A DNA stretch of 64,000 nt. It comes from JAUIIK01 sp963709995. GTDB taxonomy: Bacteria > Chloroflexota > Chloroflexia > Thermomicrobiales > CFX8. The stretch is taken from NCBI GenBank assembly GCA_963709995.1, contig CAVPYN010000002.1, positions 248,001-312,000 on the forward strand, read 5' to 3'. Positions 1 to 9,403 of the stretch are shown one piece after another. Below the pieces are notes generated by a model. It was not told the origin of the DNA, ran no database searches, and saw only the letters and a program-made list of their open reading frames with translations. The stretch's first letter is position 1. The number at the start of each line of letters is the position of its first letter. The translations under genes were made by a program, and so were the position numbers.

Positions 1-330
1 GAGCACGTGCAGGAACTGCGCGGGCTGTATCACGAGCGCCGCAACGCCATGCTAGCGGCGCTGGAACGAGAGATGCCATCCGGGACAACCTGGACGACAC
101 CCGAAGGCGGGTTCTTCATCTGGGTGCGCTTCCCTGCCGGCGTCAACATGACACAACTGGTTCCGGCGTGCCGGGAACGAGGAGTTGAGATTAGCCCTGG
201 ACCGATCTTCTACTTCGATGACCGGGGTTCGCATGAGATGCGGCTTTCGTACTCGTTCGCGAATGTTGAGCAAATCAACGAAGGGATCTCCATACTGGGC
301 CAGGCGGCCAAAGAAATGCTTGTGAGCTAA
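1..330 (+). CDS. PLP-dependent aminotransferase (MocR/2-aminoadipate type), C-terminal part
   Basis: The reading frame is open at the left edge, so only about the last 109 residues are present. They match the C-terminal small domain of the two complete paralogues downstream: a Y-x-E-R-R helix, 'GGFFIWVRFP' and the end motif 'RLSYSF', whose Arg binds the substrate carboxylate in fold-type I aminotransferases. The stop is TAA at 328-330. With the genes at 426 and 1681 it forms a tandem array of three paralogues. The substrate cannot be told; relatives act on 2-aminoadipate, aromatic or branched-chain amino acids. Confidence 0.85.
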   Translation, partial: EHVQELRGLYHERRNAMLAALEREMPSGTTWTTPEGGFFIWVRFPAGVNMTQLVPACRERGVEISPGPIFYFDDRGSHEMRLSYSFANVEQINEGISILGQAAKEMLVS

Positions 331-425
331 CTGAGCGTGCGCTTTCGAGCCATCAACCGCCGGACAACCGGTCAAGTGAACGATGTGCCGCCTCGCGCCG
401 GATGGCGTGGAAAGGACACGATGAT

Positions 426-1639
426 ATGACCCAGGGCCCGCAATCCTGGCTTACCAATCTGACCTCTGAGTTATCGCGGCGCGCGGGAAGCAGCGCTGCG
501 CGCCCAACCCGAAGATCGACCTCCAACGCGGTCGCGTTTCTGTCAGGCGGCCTTCCAGATCCCCGAGAACTGCCCCGGGATACCGTCGTCGAAGCCACGA
601 GGACGGCTTTGCTACGTGAAGGTGAATGGGCGCTCCAGTACGGACCCACACTCGGCGAGCCGAATCTGGTGGAAGCCCTGATCGAAAAGCTGGGCAGGGA
701 TCAAGGAATCGATGCACGTCCAGAGAACATTCTAATCACGGCCGGAGCATCACAGGCGGTTTCTCTGGCCACCCGGTTGCTTGTTGATCCGGGCGACGTC
801 GTTATCAGCGAGGCGCCTACCTGGACCGGAGCCGTGCAGAAGTTCGCGATGTACGGAGCGGATGTTCGCGAGATCAGCGTTGACGATGACGGAACATCCA
901 CCGATGAACTGGAATGCCTGCTGAGGGAACTGCAATCTGAGGGCAAGCGACCGAGCTTCCTCTATCTCCTACCAAACTTCCAGAATCCAAGCGGCGTGAC
1001 GACGACCCTCGCCAGGCGGAAGCGTATCGTTGAACTGGCAGGACAACATGGCGTACCGGTCATCGAGGATGATGCCTACTTCGATCTGCGCTACGACGGC
1101 GAGCAGGTTCCTACGATCTATTCACTGGCGAACAACGCAGATGTTCTTTACATGGGGACCTATTCGAAGAACATGGCCGCGGGATCCGATTGGGCTGGAC
1201 GGTCGGCAGCGAAGATACCATTGCCAGACTCGCGGCTCTGAAGCTCGAAGGTGGAACCAGCCCATTCTCCAGCCAGGTCGCAGCGGAGTGGACCCGCAAT
1301 GGAACGCTCGAGTCCCATATTCAGGTGCTTCGAGATCATTATCGTAGAAAGCGGGACCTCATGCTCCGGGAGCTGGAGAACAATATGCCGGATGGCGTGC
1401 GCTGGACGCGACCACAGGGCGGTTTCTTCATCTGGGTAACGTTGCCAGACGATGTCGATTCAGTCCAACTTGCTCGCAGACTCGGGGATCAGGGTGTCTT
1501 CGTGAGCGCAGGGCCCGGTTTTTATCACACCGATCGGGGCCATCACGAATTCCGACTCTCCTACTCATATCCGACAGACGAAGAGATCTCAAAGGGAATC
1601 TCGATCGTCGGGAACGAGATCCGGGCGTCGCAAAGCTAA
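426..1639 (+). pseudogene. PLP-dependent aminotransferase, disrupted by a one-base deletion
   Basis: The N-terminal two thirds are read from ATG 426 (AGGA 9-10 nt upstream) in one frame up to about 1181, and the C-terminal third in the next frame (1190-1639). The first part has the PLP-binding core: 'NPSG', 'IEDDAYFDLRYDG' and the Schiff-base Lys in 'GTYSK'. The second part has 'GGFFIWVTLP' and 'RLSYSY'. Adding one G in the G run at 1181-1183 (gcggga to gcgggga) restores 'AAGIRLGWTV', collinear with the paralogue at 1681, giving about 404 residues, normal for the family. Transcription is shared with both neighbours. The break may be a sequencing error; nothing else in the gene looks decayed. 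Confidence 0.85.
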
Positions 1640-1680
1640 ACGACTGGACTTCCGCGTCGGTAGAATGAACTGGAGTTGCA

Positions 1681-2905
1681 ATGACTATTCTTAGCCAGGA
1701 TGCATGGATCAAAGATCGATTGTCGGAACGAGCGTTGCGCAGCGGTCCGGGCATGGTCGGGCTTGACCCGAGGAACGCGACAAAGGTCATCGGTTTTGGT
1801 GGCGGATTCCCGGATGCCTCGACGCTCCCGATTCAGGACATCATCGAATCCACGCCGAATCGCTCTCGAGCGAGACGGTGAATGGGCGCTTCAGTATGCC
1901 TTCGGGTCTGGAGTTCCTGAACTTGTGGACGCCCTCCTCGACAAATTGGCGCACGATCAGGGCATTTCAGCCGAACGGAACAATGTGCTCATCACAAACG
2001 GAGGATCACAGGCGCTGGGGCTCATATTCGAAGCATTCGTCGACCCCGGAGACGTCGTCATCAGTGAAGCACCGTTCTTCCTCGGAACCGTGCAGCGTTG
2101 CCGGGCGTCGGGCGCTGATGTGCGTGAGATCCCACTAGATCAAGACGGACTTGACGTCACAATTCTCCAGTCTACGTTGGAGGGTCTCAAGGCTGAAGGA
2201 AAGCAGGCAAAGTTACTATACCTCGTGCCGAATTTCCAGAATCCTACCGGGATCACCTACTCGCTCGAACGACGCAACGAGATCCTCGATTTATGCAAAC
2301 TACACGAAGTCCTGATCCTAGAAGACGATGCTTACTATGACTTGCGGTTCGACGGGCAACCAGTCGCTACGTTCTACGAACTTGCCGGTTCGGATGACCT
2401 GGTCATGTATTGCGGGACATTTTCGAAGATTATCGGCGCTGGCATGCGGCTCGGATGGGTGGTGGCTCATCCTACGATCATTGCTCACCTCTCGGGCTTG
2501 AAGACGGACGCAGGAACACCAGCTTTTGCCAGTCACGTTGTGGCGGAATTCACTGGATCAGGCACCCTTGCCGAGCACATCGTCACGCTCAAGCAACTGT
2601 ATCGAGAGCGACGCGACATCATGCTCGCGGCGCTCGAACAAGATATGCCGTCCGGGGTGAAGTGGACGCATCCCAGCGGCGGCTTTTTCATCTGGCTGAC
2701 ATTACCGGAGCAGCTCACCTGCGATAGTGTCGCCGCCGAAAGTCTGGAACGCGGTCTTCAAGTCGGACAGGGCACGAACTTCTTCACTTCTGGCAAGGGG
2801 CGCAACAATCTGCGATTGTCTTATTCCTTCAATGATGAAGCGGATATCAATAAGGGAGTAGCCATCCTCGCCGACGTGATCAAGAGCCAGATGGCGACAC
2901 CCTGA
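1681..2905 (+). pseudogene. PLP-dependent aminotransferase, disrupted by a one-base insertion
   Basis: Starts at ATG 1681 with GGAG five bases upstream. The N-terminal 58 or so residues lie in one frame (1681-1881) and the rest in another (to 2905). Removing one C at about 1855 turns the junction into 'IIESTRIALERDGEWALQY', which aligns without gaps to 'VVEATRTALLREGEWALQY' of the upstream paralogue. Visible motifs are 'NPTG', 'LEDDAYYDLRFDG', the PLP Lys in 'GTFSK', 'GGFFIWLTLP' and 'RLSYSF'. About 408 residues after repair. Third member of the tandem aminotransferase array; the paralogues are diverged throughout, so this is an old duplication. The substrate is unknown. Confidence 0.85.
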
Positions 2906-2990
2906 CTTCGTAGCTCGTCCACGCGCGGCTTTGATGTCGCTCGAAACGCTGCGTCAAAGCTGACCGAACTGGCTTGGGTCACTGAAACCG

Positions 2991-4349
2991 CTAGTTGCAG
3001 GCAAATCCGAGCTCCTGGCAAGCGATCGCTGTGCCAGTGTCACCCGCCTCGAGTGCGTCTCGCAAGTCAACCTGGTCGCCCGCAGCAATTCCGTGGGCGC
3101 TGAACCAACCCTGGTTCGCTTCGATGACGTATCGATAGGGCCCCGGGGCTGGGAACGTGACTGTTTGTTGCGGTGTGCCCGGCGTCTGGGGGGCCATATC
3201 GGTCAGTCCAAGGATTGCCCCCTGATCGTCGATCCAGGCGAGTGTCAGTGGAATGAACGTGTTGCAGTTCCAGAAGCCTCCAATCGAATCTGATGCGAAA
3301 ACGAACAGCATGCCGGTGTCTTCAGGCATATCCGTCCGATGCATAAGACCACATCGCCGGGTGTCACTCGTTGCTGCGACTTCGAGCTCGATACTGGTAA
3401 CGACGCCTGCAGCGTTCGTAATGGTTGCCGACGGTAGCTGATACGTGCCGGAGTCATCATGCGTCGCTGTCTCACGCCATTCCAGGTAGTGCGCGCCAGC
3501 GTTGTTCCACTCAACTTGCCACCCTTCAGGGTTCCCGGGTGTGTAGGTGAGGCAACGCCGCTCGAAGCATTGAATCAGTACATCCTGCTCCACGCCGGAG
3601 ACCACAGCTCGAATCCAATATGGATCGGTGATCGGTGCGCCGACAGTTCCCTGGAGGTCGGGTATCAACGGCCCCTCAGCGAGTCCCACTTCAGTCCATA
3701 TAAGTCCCGGCGATGTCAGGAACTCTAGAAAGATGGAAGCCACCGGCCGGTCCGGTAGTTCAACGGAATCCACGGCCACGACTCCGTATGACATCAAGCT
3801 AGGGTCTTCTCCAACCGTTCCGGCCGGATCAAGCATCATGTCGATTGGTTCGCCGGGACCATTAGAGACTAGCCGAGGCACGCTCGCAAGGGTGGCATAG
3901 CTCACAGCATCGGACTGATTTGCGTCTCCTGCCACATTGGCTGTTGCTGGCGCGTTTCGAGCGGTGGATTCACTCTCACCCGAGGCATTCCCGGTCAGCA
4001 GTTCTCTGACGAGCATGCCGCTGCGAAACGAATCGGGTGATCCGGCGCCTCCATTGTCTGGACGAAGATCGATACGCCCCTTTTCGTAGTATTGGACTGC
4101 TAGCTCTCGATCTCCATACTCCAAGGTCTGCTCACTCACGATGTCGCCGAGCGCGTCGGGCCCCCATGTCCAGGTCCGCCGCACAGCGCCGGAGGCGACC
4201 GGCTGATCGAATCGATTCCAGACGCGCGCCATCGATGCGTCCGAATCGCCTTTCCGAGTTGCCAGAGCCGAAGACGTGGCCATTATGAGCAGGGCAGTAA
4301 CCACCACTCCCGCGAATGGTCGACGTCGTTTTGAATGTGCTTCGAACAT
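2991..4349 (-). CDS. Exported protein with C-terminal DUF192 domain
   Basis: 452 residues from ATG 4349. I chose this start because it opens directly into a signal peptide (KRRR, a hydrophobic stretch, then 'ATSSALA'); the frame is open further upstream but would run antisense into mutM. The middle carries 'VQYYEKGRIDLR' and 'CFERRCLTYTPGNPEGWQVEW', a module common in secreted Chloroflexota proteins and also seen in the L,D-transpeptidase at 36996. The last 130 residues are DUF192: 'CGLMHRTDMPEDTGMLFVF', 'FWNCNTFIPLTLAWID' and 'YVIEANQGWFSAHGI'. DUF192 function is not established. It diverges from mutM across a 93-bp gap that must hold both promoters. Confidence 0.8.
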   Translation of the reverse strand: MFEAHSKRRRPFAGVVVTALLIMATSSALATRKGDSDASMARVWNRFDQPVASGAVRRTWTWGPDALGDIVSEQTLEYGDRELAVQYYEKGRIDLRPDNGGAGSPDSFRSGMLVRELLTGNASGESESTARNAPATANVAGDANQSDAVSYATLASVPRLVSNGPGEPIDMMLDPAGTVGEDPSLMSYGVVAVDSVELPDRPVASIFLEFLTSPGLIWTEVGLAEGPLIPDLQGTVGAPITDPYWIRAVVSGVEQDVLIQCFERRCLTYTPGNPEGWQVEWNNAGAHYLEWRETATHDDSGTYQLPSATITNAAGVVTSIELEVAATSDTRRCGLMHRTDMPEDTGMLFVFASDSIGGFWNCNTFIPLTLAWIDDQGAILGLTDMAPQTPGTPQQTVTFPAPGPYRYVIEANQGWFSAHGIAAGDQVDLRDALEAGDTGTAIACQELGFACN

Positions 4350-4442
4350 GGCGATCCTGTAGGCTACGTGAGCAATCGTGCTGGCGTCCAGCGCATCAGT
4401 GCGACCTCCAGTGTACGGGAACATCAGTGAAGCGGGGAACAC

Positions 4443-5312
4443 ATGCCCGAATTGCCAGAAGTCGAAGCTGTTCGCGAGGGGATCGAGGAACAGCTTGTTG
4501 GGAGACGCATCGTCTCTATTGACAACCGGCTTCCAAAGTTCGTCGAGGGACCGCCCGGCCTCGAGATCGATGCATTGCTTGGAGAACAGGTCGTTGGTGT
4601 TGAGCGACGCGGTAAGTACCTCGCAATATTGTTTCCCGAGCTTGCAGCGGTGTTGCATTTGAAGCTAGCCGGGCAAGTGGTGCTGAGGGGTGGTGATACG
4701 GCCGGATTCGCAGCTGGCCATCCGGTTCCGGCGTTTGACGTGGAGCTGCCACACAAATCGACCCACCTCATATTCGAATTTGACAACGGTTCCAAACTTT
4801 ATGTCACTGACATCCGGCATTTTGGCCGGCTCCGGCTGATGGCCGTCGGAGATTTGCCGGGCTATTGGTCTGACCTCGAATTGGGGCCCGATGCTCGATC
4901 TACAGCATTCAATCTGGTGTGGTTTGCGGCCGCTTTGAAGGCCCGAACTCGTTCCCGCGTCAAGCCACTTCTACTGGATCAACGCTTCCTTGCTGGTCTC
5001 GGAAACATATACGTGGACGAGTCGCTCCACCTGGCAGGGATTCACCCCGAACGCCTGTCGGCCAACCTGACGGAAGACGAAGTGCTCGCCCTTTACGATG
5101 CCATCGTGGATGTCATCAATATCGCCGTTCCGATGGGCGGCGCGGAGATTCTCAACGGAAAAGCAGTACCTGACCACGGTGAGTTTCCCTTTATCCATGG
5201 CAGGGAAGGGGAACCCTGCCTGCGATGCGGAACAACTATCGTGAAAATCAGAGTGAACAACCGCGGCACCTATGTCTGTCCTACATGTCAGACATCACCC
5301 TCGAGCAGATAG
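4443..5312 (+). CDS. mutM: Formamidopyrimidine-DNA glycosylase (Fpg/MutM)
   Basis: Bifunctional DNA glycosylase/AP lyase that removes 8-oxoguanine and formamidopyrimidines. The 289-residue length is normal. The N terminus 'MPELPEVE' supplies the catalytic Pro after Met removal and the following Glu. 'RRGKYL' holds the conserved Lys of the N-terminal domain, 'GLGNIYVDE' is the helix-two-turn-helix motif, and the C-terminal zinc finger is complete (C-x2-C ... NNRGTY-x-C-x2-C). The start follows directly from the mature N-terminal motif. Monocistronic as far as I can see, divergent from the DUF192 gene. Nothing is unusual. Confidence 0.97.
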   Translation: MPELPEVEAVREGIEEQLVGRRIVSIDNRLPKFVEGPPGLEIDALLGEQVVGVERRGKYLAILFPELAAVLHLKLAGQVVLRGGDTAGFAAGHPVPAFDVELPHKSTHLIFEFDNGSKLYVTDIRHFGRLRLMAVGDLPGYWSDLELGPDARSTAFNLVWFAAALKARTRSRVKPLLLDQRFLAGLGNIYVDESLHLAGIHPERLSANLTEDEVLALYDAIVDVINIAVPMGGAEILNGKAVPDHGEFPFIHGREGEPCLRCGTTIVKIRVNNRGTYVCPTCQTSPSSR

Positions 5313-5459
5313 ACAGCCACACCCTCCTTCTTGTGACTGCCTTGTAGTCCAGGAACATCGGTTACGGACGTCGAAGGTGGCACCTGCGGATAACTCACTT
5401 GCCCAGGAAGACTGGAGAACTGGATCGCTGATAAGCGAACCGGATGCAAGCGCAGCTAT

Positions 5460-6365
5460 CTACGAAACTCGACCGCTTGACCGGAATTCCTCGCGCAACT
5501 CGGGGATCACTTGGTCGGCAATCTCGGACATGACCGGAGTGGGCGTTCCAGTTGGGATAACCATGAGAAACGCGCGCACGCCAACAGCCGCGTACGATCG
5601 GACGTGATCCACGAATGCGTCAACAGACTCCATTTCTGACGGCCCCTTTTGATAGGACCAACAAATCTCACGCGGATCCCGACCAATTTCTTCGCATAGA
5701 CGGTTGAGACGCTGTCCATGGGCGGCAAATTCCTCTGGAGATCCACCCCCATCCCAGAGATCCGCGTATCTGGCGACGTAGCGCATCATTCGACGCCCGG
5801 TAGAGCCGATCATGATCGGGATGTGCCCATGCACCGGTTTCGGTTCAAATGGCGCGCTATCCAGGCTGTACTGGGATCCATCGAAGGTCGTTCGATCCTG
5901 AGATTCAAGCAGGCGGAGCATTTCCATCGACTCGGCAAACATATCGACGCGCGCTTTCGGAGGCGGGAACGGGATTCCGTAAGCTTTGTGCTCACGCGCA
6001 TTCCACGCTGCGCCTACTCCTAGAATGCTGCGACCGTTCGAGACGTGATCGACCGTGACCGCCTGCTTGAAGAGCACAGCAGGATAGCGATGGGTTATCC
6101 CGGTCACCATCAGACCGAGCTGGACGTTGCCGGTCGAAGCGGCAAGTGCGCCGAGGAGCGTCCAACCTTCCAGACAGTCGCCCATCTCGTCATCTTCCCG
6201 CAAGGAAAAGAAGTGATCGAACGCCCAGGCACTGTCCCAAGCCGTTTCATCTGCCCACTGAAACTGCTCGACAAGTTCCGGCCACGATCGATAATGCTGA
6301 CCGGCAACTATGCCAAAGTGAAGTTTGCCTGGTGGGGGTGGTTTGCCGTATGTTGGACCTGCCAT
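5460..6365 (-). CDS. LLM class F420-dependent oxidoreductase
   Basis: 301 residues with the luciferase-like TIM-barrel pattern. 'AFDHFF' follows strand 2, 'GLMVTGITHRYPAVLFKQAVT' is the core strand-helix, 'LGVGAAWNAREHKAYGIPFPP' is typical of the F420-using subgroup rather than of FMN luciferases, and 'IPIMIGSTGRRMMR' is the late strand that contacts the cofactor phosphate. The cofactor assignment is by family. The substrate is unknown. It is followed on the same strand by an MFS permease whose 5' end lies upstream, so the order of transcription is permease then oxidoreductase with a 91-bp gap. Confidence 0.88.
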   Translation of the reverse strand: MAGPTYGKPPPPGKLHFGIVAGQHYRSWPELVEQFQWADETAWDSAWAFDHFFSLREDDEMGDCLEGWTLLGALAASTGNVQLGLMVTGITHRYPAVLFKQAVTVDHVSNGRSILGVGAAWNAREHKAYGIPFPPPKARVDMFAESMEMLRLLESQDRTTFDGSQYSLDSAPFEPKPVHGHIPIMIGSTGRRMMRYVARYADLWDGGGSPEEFAAHGQRLNRLCEEIGRDPREICWSYQKGPSEMESVDAFVDHVRSYAAVGVRAFLMVIPTGTPTPVMSEIADQVIPELREEFRSSGRVS

Positions 6366-6456
6366 GATCGCCTTTCAGTGTGTTTCACTGCTGCTTTCGC
6401 CTCCAAACCCTAACATCTCCACACTCACGCGTCGGAGCGGCTAACTCGTCCAGACA

Positions 6457-7830
6457 TTAGTCGCTGACCCCTGCGATCGTAGCCGGAGCGCTGCCAGGCC
6501 CTTCGTTCACCGTTTCGTGGCGCAACCTGTTCGAATCGCGAAGCGGCAGCGCGCCAACCCCGGCAATCATCATGATCGCAGCCATGATCGGCCAGATCAC
6601 CAGCGGATCGTCAGCATCCTGAATCCAGCCAGCGACGAGTGTGGCGATAGCTGCCGAACCGCCCCAGGTCATACTGAGCAGTGAGAAGTAGCGGCCACGC
6701 AAACGCACAGGAGCCAGCCGAATCGCGAAAACCGCGGTGAGCGGCATGAAGAGCAACTCCCCGAAAGTAAACATCGCAAAGACCGCGTACGCGGCCGATA
6801 GTGATTCGACCGTAAGCATCATCGCCGCGAACGCTCCCGCCCAGGCGACGGCGGCGATCGACAGCAAGATCCCGGCATTTCCCCTGTCTACCCGGGAAGC
6901 TATTGAAACCTGGAGCGCAATCACGGCAATCGTGTTGAGAAAGAAGAGCAGTCCGATAAATCCTTCACTCGCACCTGCTTCGCCTCGCAGAAATGGCGGG
7001 ACCGACATGTTCATTTGTGTAAATCCGAGCACCAAAACGAATAGAAGTATCATCGTATAGACAAATGTGCGATCCTGAAGCACCGCTTTCCAACCCGGAC
7101 GAGCGACGGATTCGTCCTCCGGACCAGCATCGGGCATGGCCCCCGGAACGAACAACCAGATCAGCACCGCGCCGGCCAGAAACAGGAAGGCTCCCGCGCT
7201 GAACATGATCCGGTACTGGGTCAAACCTCCCCCTGAGACCATCACACCTCCAATCAGACCACCAAGGCCAATCCCGACTGCATTCCCGACCCGGATCATC
7301 GAGAATGACGTGATGACTTTGTCCTCGGCAGCAATGGAGGACGTTAGCGAGTCGATCGACGGCCAGTAGGATTGACTGGCCACGTAGAAGATCATCGTAA
7401 ACACGAGGTATGGCAAGGTCGATTCAGCCCAGGCTAGCAGCAGGGTAGCGATACCCATCATCCCGATTGAAGCGACTAGTATCGGTTTACCGCCAAATCG
7501 ATCGATCTTTCCGGCGGTGTAGGTCACAAATGCGAGGCCGGTCAGACTGGCGATCGCGATGCCACCACCGACCAGACTGCCCTTCAGCCCGACGATCTGA
7601 GTGAAGAAGATGATCGTGAATGGAATGATCATGCCGCGGCCGGTCCAAAGAACGACGACCGCAAACATCAACGTCCAGATTGAACGAGGGTAACTCCGGC
7701 GGAATTCTCGCAATCTAGTCCTGACGGAGCGAGATTCAGGTGGTTTGCGTGGATCGTTGCCCAATCTGACTCCGTTTTCGCTGGCGCGACTAACCCTTCG
7801 AAGTTTCCTTCCAAATCGAGCATGGCACAT
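6457..7830 (-). CDS. Major facilitator superfamily (MFS) transporter
   Basis: 457 residues with about 12 hydrophobic spans after a basic, non-hydrophobic N-terminal stretch of about 45 residues. The loop between helices 2 and 3 reads 'YTAGKIDRFGGKPILVAS', a recognisable form of the MFS motif A (G-x3-D-R-x-G-R-K/R). It is likely a proton-coupled drug or metabolite exporter, but the substrate cannot be inferred. The true start may be a GTG or later codon in the long basic leader; ATG 7830 is the only ATG before the first helix. Sits upstream of the LLM oxidoreductase on the same strand. Confidence 0.88.
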   Translation of the reverse strand: MCHARFGRKLRRVSRASENGVRLGNDPRKPPESRSVRTRLREFRRSYPRSIWTLMFAVVVLWTGRGMIIPFTIIFFTQIVGLKGSLVGGGIAIASLTGLAFVTYTAGKIDRFGGKPILVASIGMMGIATLLLAWAESTLPYLVFTMIFYVASQSYWPSIDSLTSSIAAEDKVITSFSMIRVGNAVGIGLGGLIGGVMVSGGGLTQYRIMFSAGAFLFLAGAVLIWLFVPGAMPDAGPEDESVARPGWKAVLQDRTFVYTMILLFVLVLGFTQMNMSVPPFLRGEAGASEGFIGLLFFLNTIAVIALQVSIASRVDRGNAGILLSIAAVAWAGAFAAMMLTVESLSAAYAVFAMFTFGELLFMPLTAVFAIRLAPVRLRGRYFSLLSMTWGGSAAIATLVAGWIQDADDPLVIWPIMAAIMMIAGVGALPLRDSNRLRHETVNEGPGSAPATIAGVSD

Positions 7831-8156
7831 CGAAAGAATGTCGTAGGGACGACGCCGCTTGCCACTCCGTGGTGAGAAGGCCCGGGCTAACTCTGGCTTG
7901 GTCCGTCAGATCCTTCGCGTGTCCCAGGCAATAGCGGCGCACCTCGCTCGTCAGCTTGGACCGGGTACACGTATGAGCGGGTATGACAAATCTCAGTCTG
8001 GCCATCCGCACGTCGTCCTCCGAGATTCCCGCGGCTCGCTCACGTCGGCTTCCCGATCAAACTGCCAGTCTGGCCGCGCTCGGTCTTCCCAGGCAGAACG
8101 AAAGCTCTCACAACACAAGTGCTCCATTTCTCCGTGTCACTGACAGATATTTGGAG
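7831..8156. other. Intergenic region without a supported gene
   Basis: About 325 bases between two minus-strand genes. Open frames here have no recognisable motif and mutually overlap on both strands. I see no tRNA-like T-loop, no strong terminator stem and no repeat. It should contain the promoter of the MFS gene. Confidence 0.5.
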
Positions 8157-8933
8157 CTAGTCAGGCACGATGCAAAACTTGAGCAGCAGAGCTGGCGCAG
8201 TTCGGATGGCTTCTCGGAGTTGCTCAGTACTTTCATAGCGTTCCGTCAGAACACGCCCTTCGCAAACAAGCGAAAGGTCGCTGACCTGGAACGGCCAGGG
8301 CTCCAACTTGAACAGCTCCCCGCTTCCGTTTAGCGGTGTCAGAGTCAAGTCCACCGGACCTCGACTTGTTGGGACTTTCGAGATAGTCGTCGAATCGGTT
8401 TTGCCAAGACAGATCATCAATGACAAAGCGTCGAATGCGGAAAGCAACTCACGATAGCGGCCCACCACCTCGAACGACAGACCGTAAGTGGACTCAACGA
8501 CCGCTAACGCGTCCTTCTGGAAACTCTTCTCACGCTCGAGAAACGCATGAGTCTCCAGCACTTCCTCCGATGTGTCGGAATCGAAATCATGAAAGCGCTC
8601 GAACAGGTAGGTTCCGTGCATGGAAATCAATAGAGCAGGTAGGTACCCATAGACGATCGCTCGCTCAGTCGAATGACGCCAAACATCAAAGTGCTCCAGA
8701 GTAGGCAGTTCACTGAATGTGTAAGGCAAGCCCGTTTCTGGATTGAGCGTCGGTTGTTGTTCCCACTCAATCCAGGTTATGTCATGTTGCTCTACCGCGA
8801 TTATGAGCTCTGTCCTGACCTTCGGGATCCCCCGGCTGTCATTGCCCCATGCATTCGCAAGCTGGCCCGAGATCCAGGCGTGTGCTGGCTGCGTTATGGC
8901 AACGAGTCTCGACGGTTCACGACGTAGTAACAT
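8157..8933 (-). CDS. DUF3891 family protein
   Basis: 258 residues. The opening 'MLLRREPSRLVAITQPAHAW' followed by 'SGQLANAWG' is the characteristic start of the DUF3891 family, and the later 'EQHDITWIEWEQQPTLNPETG' with a His-Asp pair plus 'SMHGTYLFERF' also fit; the His/Asp-rich helices hint at a metal site, as in HD-type folds, but this is inference. There is no signal peptide or membrane segment, so it is probably cytosolic. Function is unknown. It stands alone on the minus strand, 326 bp from the MFS gene. Confidence 0.75.
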   Translation of the reverse strand: MLLRREPSRLVAITQPAHAWISGQLANAWGNDSRGIPKVRTELIIAVEQHDITWIEWEQQPTLNPETGLPYTFSELPTLEHFDVWRHSTERAIVYGYLPALLISMHGTYLFERFHDFDSDTSEEVLETHAFLEREKSFQKDALAVVESTYGLSFEVVGRYRELLSAFDALSLMICLGKTDSTTISKVPTSRGPVDLTLTPLNGSGELFKLEPWPFQVSDLSLVCEGRVLTERYESTEQLREAIRTAPALLLKFCIVPD

Positions 8934-9403
8934 CGAGTGGCTCCTTGGGGTCTGGTCCGCGCATCACCAGTCAATGGTGGTTCGGATTCTACGATGATTG
9001 ATTGAACGAAACGAAAGTCCGGAACAGCGTGCATTGGCGTCTGATCCACCCGAACAGCCATCGTCCTCCAAGGGCTTTCGGTTGCCCAGGTCTAGGTGAA
9101 GCCATGAAGGTCGGGCTTGAACTACTTTACCCACGCCTCATAGGTCGAAACCCGGCCGGTAACGGGACCGCTGATTGAAAACGTACTCCTTTTGCCGATT
9201 CCTGCCAAACAGCGCCACACTGGCTTCCGCCACCTCAATGGGCTGGAGATCTCCTCGAACCAAATCCCGTCTGGTTGGCAGATTCGGAACGTGTTTTTGC
9301 ATCGTCGCTTGCGTGACGAATTTACAGCCCGAGCGTTCCCAATTCGTCGACATTGGTCCGGGTGGATCAGGGACCAGCGCAATGATAGTGATCAGGAAGT
9401 GGC
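8934..9403. other. Intergenic region, no confident gene
   Basis: About 470 bases between the divergent DUF3891 and LCP genes. Two overlapping minus-strand frames (9138-9353 and 9122-9382) each look protein-like over part of their length and could be one small gene with a frameshift near 9180, but I recognise no family and cannot support a call. An AGGAA at 9394-9398 serves as the ribosome binding site of the LCP gene. Confidence 0.4.
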
